Position numbers and translations under genes: made by a program. Positions 59,702 to 64,000 of a stretch of 64,000 bases of DNA are shown one piece after another. The notes under the pieces are model-generated. The model saw only the letters and a program-made list of their open reading frames with translations, had not been told where the DNA came from and made no database searches. Within the stretch, counting starts at the first letter, position 1. Every line of letters begins with the position of its first letter. The DNA is from Batillaria attramentaria. Taxonomy: Eukaryota > Mollusca > Gastropoda > Batillariidae. The stretch lies in the NCBI GenBank assembly GCA_018292915.2, contig JACVVK020000015.1, forward strand, positions 3,157,001 to 3,221,000, given 5' to 3'.

Positions 59702-59857
59702 GTTTACCTTCCACCCGAGGGATAAAAGTATATAAATAAAGATGCTTTTGGAGATTTAGAAGAAGCTCTTATCAACTTTGGTGTGGAAAATGACTATATG
59801 TGTTTCCTTGGTGATTTCAATGCTGGCACAGGCAACCTTATGGATGTAGTTGGGTGA
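59702..59857 (+). pseudogene. decayed LINE endonuclease fragment
   Basis: The frame reads VYLPPEG, a stop, then KYINKDAF, and further on FLGDFNAGTG, the Asp/Asn box of an apurinic-type LINE endonuclease. It ends in TGA exactly where the second 110-bp direct repeat begins. It differs from the RTE at 26.6 kb and looks more like a CR1/Jockey-type endonuclease. Only about 50 codons survive. Confidence 0.6.
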
Positions 59858-59861
59858 ACCC

Positions 59862-59973
59862 TACATTCGAGAAGGTCAAGGATATTTCATCATGAGTACA
59901 TAAGAGTAGGTAATATTCGTTATGGATCCGGAACACTGCAACATTCATTCCTCTACTGAAGAATATTTTGTAT
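59862..59973 (+). repeat. 110-bp direct repeat, copy 2
   Basis: Second copy of the 59,158-59,268 repeat, about 704 bp further on. Confidence 0.85.
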
Positions 59974-60220
59974 CAATGGCATGCTTTACGTTTATGTGTT
60001 AACTTCTTTAGGTGGCTATTTATAAATTTCAACTTCAGAGTTGTCCAGAAGTTGTTCCTTCTTATTTTGTACAGCTGCTATTTGCTGAACCTTTTAAATG
60101 TACCTTTATTTGCCTGCCATGATATATTTTCAATACAATAAAGTTGACATTAGATGTATGTGTATCAAGTGTGAAAACCATCGGGTGAATCCGATTATAC
60201 CACAACTTGCCTGGACATAG

Positions 60221-60222
<2 letters not shown>

Positions 60223-60295
<73 letters not shown>

Positions 60296-60302
60296 CGTGT
60301 GT
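60223..60302. repeat. (GT)n(GC)n microsatellite
   Basis: About 36 GT units followed by a short GC/GT mixture, between the two TRIM-NHR genes. Confidence 0.95.
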
Positions 60303-61168
60303 GGACTTAAAACTAACAGTCATTAAGTATGGTATACGACATGCATACATAATAATGCAAATAACAAACTATGTATACACACTGCGATGCTGAGTAATGA
60401 ATACAATAGTTGATAATAAGGATCTCGGCTCCATGGCCGGATGTATAAGGGTACAGGCAAACGTATATCTGCACGTATCAACAGTTCAGAGATAAAACGT
60501 TTCCTCTGATTCTACTGACGCATGCTGTTTTAGAGTCCTAGTGCACCCATTAACTGACACATTTACCTCAGTATCACGTGACCAGCAGGTCACGACACCG
60601 CGACAAGGAAGTACCCGTTGCCTTCATCAGCACAGCGTGTGTGAATCGTGCTGACAGCTTCTGCTGATGACTTGCCGTGGTTAATGTACAACTGACACTG
60701 GGACCAGAAATCTGCTTGAAATGTAAGTGATGCTTTGTGGTTATCACGACGACATAGACAGTTTGTTTGGGTCTTGTGCGACCAGTGTGACAAATAAAGA
60801 CCGTAAAGGTGTAGTATACAGTTTAGTGTTTTCGGTTTCGTTTTACTTTGGTCACGGTCGTCGCCATGTTTGTAATGGCATACCTGTACGGGTACCGCTG
60901 ACAGGGACAGCTATGGGCCTTATTGAGACGTATAAGAAAGTACAGTTCAGCCAGTACATCGTGCTCCATGCTGACAATAATGTGTTGTAGACGAGATATG
61001 ATTCATTACTTGCGTTTCCTCCGATTGTGATTTTTACCCGTCAGTGTAGGATACAAAACACACATTTGAAGGCATGTCGCGGCGTGTTTCTAATACCGCC
61101 TATAATATGCTGGCACTGACTGACATTGCGTGACACTGCAAAGATGACAATGTATCGTTTCAAAGGGG

Positions 61169-61170
<2 letters not shown>

Positions 61171-61215
<45 letters not shown>
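61171..61215. repeat. (GT)n microsatellite
   Basis: About 22 GT units, 350 bp upstream of TRIM-NHR copy B. Confidence 0.95.
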
Positions 61216-61216
<1 letters not shown>

Positions 61217-61562
61217 CTGTGAGCGGATCCAATTGTCACATTCTTTCTTTAGTACGTTTATCGTGCATTTTATTCCGGGAAAATCGGGTTGTGCGTCGCC
61301 GACATGCACGGCTACTAGTACCCACCGACATATGTTGAATTACTGATGACAGTGTAAAATTGTGAAAGTGTATCAGTAATGCCACTATCAGCGTGTCTAT
61401 TCAATACAGCTGTAATTGATGCTTGAAATTGTCAGTATGCAAATATAGAGAACATGTTACCTTTTCCCCTCCGATCTGGATGATGACAAATTGCATCACC
61501 GTCACTCATGGTCAGTTTTCGCACTGACAGTACTTCTTGGCCTTTTACAGAACTGACACAAG

Positions 61563-63306
61563 ATGGCGACTGCCGCAGTATCAGCTGAACCCAGTGACAT
61601 GGAGTGTCCAGTCTGTAACGAGCATTTCACTGAACCCAAAATCCTGCCCTGTGCTCACATCCTGTGTAAACACTGCCTGGTCTCTTGGCTACAGACTGAA
61701 CCAAACGCACAGTGTCCCATTTGTCGCTGTAAGATAGCAGATGGCAAGACACGAGCCTCTAAAACACCTGAAGACATCGCCAACGCGCTTCCCACCGACC
61801 TGGCCATGGCGGCTTTAGTCGACAGCGCACAGACACTCAGCAAGGACCACGTGTGTTGTGTACACCCAGGTGTCGCTGCTACATCCATCTGTCTGAACTG
61901 TAACGACATGCTGTGTCAGCCATGCGCCGCAGGCCACAAAAAGTTATCGATGTCACGTGGTCACAAGGTCGAGGACCTGACGTCACTAACTCCAGAACGT
62001 TTGGCCGCCAGCAGGCCTGCTACATGCTCCACTCACCCAGACCAGACTTGCGAGTTCTTCTGTCGTACTCACAACACTATCGTCTGCCAGTCTTGCGTCC
62101 TGCTAAAGCACCGCGCATGTCCAGAAGTAACGGAAGCGGAAGAGAAAGCAAAGGGAGCACGTGCGGTACTCACTAAGTTGTCGGCCACGTTGAGAGCGAG
62201 AGAGACCGCACTGGAGCGAGCCATCAGTCAGCTGGACCAAGAGCTGATACAGACGGACAAAACAACACAGGAAAACCTGAAGGTGAGAAACGATGCTTTC
62301 ACCCGTCTGGAAAAGACAATGAAGCAGAATCGACAACGTCTGAGAGACCTCCAGCAGACCGAAAACTCGGACGCCAAGGAAGTCATCAACAAAAAGAAGG
62401 CGGTGTTCTTGGAGCGGCGTGGGAAGCTGACGTCACACCGACGTATGGTTGACCGTGTTGGAGAGACAGTTTCCTGTTCAGATCTGTTTGACATGACTAC
62501 AACCCTTCAGGAGACAGTCAATGTCTTGGATACAGGAATCGTCCTGCCAGACGATGTCCAGACCTCTGGTTTAGCCACAATGACAATAAGCCACGAGATG
62601 CTGTCTCACATAGAACGAAAATTTGCAGATTTACTTGAGAAAGTAAATGTCGCTCATGATGTTCCTGCTTCGAGCTCGGTAAGTCTTATGAAGTTATGTG
62701 TGTAGACTGTAGATAGTGCAAAAACTGAAAACAACCATAAGCTGGTTTATCACTTCCGCTGACTATGTATTTATTTAGACAGAAAAGGAATGTTCTATAC
62801 AGCATTAAGCATACATTCATAAAAAAACTGAGGTACATGTGTAAAGATTTCTGTCTGTCTCAATGTCTGTCTGTCTGTCTGTCTCTCTGTTTCGCTCTTT
62901 CTCTCTGTCTCTGTCTGTCTGACTCTCTCACTCTGTGATATTTCACTTGGAATGACTTTCCTCACTCCGCTGTCAAAAACCAACTTTAAAAAACCCAAAG
63001 AAATCGTTTGGATATACTGTATATACTTCAGTGTGGTTGCTACTCGTAATCTCAGTTATGACGCGATGCACCCAAAATTGTGTAGATTTTTTTAAAACCT
63101 CGAAACGTATGCATGGCCAATAAGATCCTGACGATCCCTGTTTATTTGTTTAGCCAAGGCCGGGTTTTCGCTTCCACGCGAACCATGGTGTAAACATCAA
63201 GCTGAGTAACAACCAGCAGACGGCGGAGAGAGTGCAGAGGGCGATGAGTCGTGATGACGGGATTGTTGTGTCGTGTGATCCCATGGAGACCAACTATCTG
63301 TATGAG
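61563..63306 (+). CDS. RING/B-box/coiled-coil NHR protein (copy B), partial at right edge
   Basis: Tandem paralog of the gene at 54,710. Visible exons are 61563-62678 (372 codons) and 63154-63306 (51 codons), the same lengths and phase as copy A. In the first exon I count 38 differing residues of 372, about 90% identity. All eight RING zinc ligands and the B-box Cys/His residues are kept. The second exon encodes the first NHR strands (FRFHANHGVNIKLSNN). Intron 1 is also clearly alike between copies, so the duplication is recent and covered genomic DNA. In copy A the next exon starts 392 bp later; here no such exon appears in the remaining 694 bp, where the intron contains a repeat insertion. 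The rest probably lies beyond the window, but a truncated gene cannot be excluded. The 5' exon sequence before the ATG differs from copy A. Confidence 0.85.
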
Positions 63307-64000
63307 GTACTGGAAATACTTACTTCTCTGTGTGTGTGTTTTTAAGTTGTTTCTCTATAGAGAAACAACTTTATACGATGGGGCAGATTTTGCTACGCGC
63401 AGCAGCAAGTTTCAGTAGTACAAAACAAGGCTGTGACGTTTCTCCAGACAATACATACTTTCCCCGCACACTGTGACGTAACGAAATCTGCATCATAGAC
63501 ACTTGACGTGCACACTATGCTGCTGCGTTCTTTTTGGCGGGAGTTGTGAGACGTGTGTATGTCCGTGTGTGTATGTGTGTGTGTGTGGACGGATGTAATG
63601 ATGGCTATCTCCTAAACCACCTCGCTGGAGGCCTTTTTACTTTGAGATAAAATGGGAATTCACCTTCTCCAGAGCTACCTTTCACGATTTTTAGCCTGCC
63701 GCATTTTCAGAAGAGTTATCGCCGATTTTAAAAAATCGGTCATGTTACGAATTTTTTCGAAAAAGGTGTTCAAATTAGTTCATTTTCTAGACTTTGGAAG
63801 TTCACCCAATCACACTGCCTGTATTCGTGCTATAGCTCTGTAGTTCTGACTGGATTTGTGTAAACAAAATATTTCCGAGGTAGGGGTAGTTTGCACAAAA
63901 GATCAAATATCTATGAAAAGACTACTGCAAATTACTTATCATCCCGGCGTTTTTGTCTAGTGTGACAATTGCACATATGACAGGAACTACTACACTATTA
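63307..64000. other. intron 2 of TRIM-NHR copy B with repeat insertion
   Basis: Starts with the donor gtactgg. At about 63,344 the sequence departs from the copy A intron and enters repeat-like DNA: a 24-bp palindrome (gttgtttctcta/tagagaaacaac) at 63,346-63,369, then sequence with gtgtatgtgtgtgtg and later gccgattttaaaaaatcgg. No NHR exon 3 is recognisable before the window ends. Confidence 0.5.
63344..63407 (+). repeat. foldback-type repeat, plus-strand copy
   Basis: Begins with a palindrome and continues gatggggcagattttgct and cgcgcagcagc. It matches the reverse complement of 59,477-59,539. It probably marks one end of a mobile element inserted in the intron of copy B. Confidence 0.7.

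Larger units (their letters stand above)
58980..61562. other. region between the two TRIM-NHR copies
   Basis: Starts with the 3' UTR of copy A. It holds a 110-bp direct repeat pair (59,158-59,268 and 59,862-59,973), a decayed LINE endonuclease fragment (59,702-59,857), a foldback-type repeat (59,477-59,539) and microsatellites at 60,223-60,302 and 61,171-61,215. An AATAAA at 60,137-60,142 is a candidate polyadenylation signal. A likely acceptor (ccttttacag) ends at 61,550, upstream of copy B. No other coding exon is supported. Confidence 0.5.

Noticed and set aside
59735..59740. AATAAA as the TRIM-NHR copy A polyadenylation signal
   Set aside because: It lies inside the LINE endonuclease relic, in frame with its coding sequence, so it is probably incidental; the 60,137 hexamer is at least as likely.

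Overview
The window is intron-rich animal nuclear DNA, probably from a lophotrochozoan and most likely a mollusc (gastropod-like). I infer this from short coding exons with GT-AG introns, abundant (CA)n/(GA)n microsatellites, tRNA-derived SINEs, an RTE-type LINE, and tandem TRIM genes of an unusual type. The species cannot be read from the sequence.

Layout. (1) 3,029-20,086, minus: a 26-exon GOLGA2/GM130 Golgi-matrix gene, complete from start to stop. One exon lacks a single base needed to keep frame. (2) 24,591-40,362, minus: a 23-exon SMG7 gene (nonsense-mediated decay), complete and in frame, 1,308 codons. Its largest intron carries a near full-length RTE retrotransposon (26,629-29,912) with a 12-bp target-site duplication. 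SMG7 lies head-to-tail upstream of GOLGA2. (3) 42,144-43,058, plus: a single-coding-exon arylamine N-acetyltransferase-like gene, divergent from SMG7, whose 3' end has been captured in a degenerate tandem array. (4) 44,868-50,542, minus: a six-exon, 713-residue fusion of a PD-(D/E)XK-like nuclease and an SF1 helicase. (5) 54,710-58,979, plus: a five-exon RING/B-box/coiled-coil protein ending in a Neuralized (NHR) domain. (6) 61,563 to the right edge: a second, about 90% identical copy, seen only for its first two exons.

The left 40 kb holds two conserved housekeeping genes. The right 22 kb looks like accessory or fast-evolving territory: a NAT-like enzyme, a nuclease-helicase and duplicated TRIM-NHR genes, mixed with DNA-transposon relics (hAT-, Harbinger- and piggyBac-like), SINEs and LINE fragments. 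The two systems most worth following are the nuclease-helicase fusion and the TRIM-NHR pair. Both resemble parts of innate or nucleic-acid defence, but that role is inference.

Exon boundaries were set by eye from splice consensus, reading-frame continuity and recalled similarity to human GM130 and SMG7. No alignment or database search was run. Multi-exon genes are given as one span, with exons listed in the evidence.
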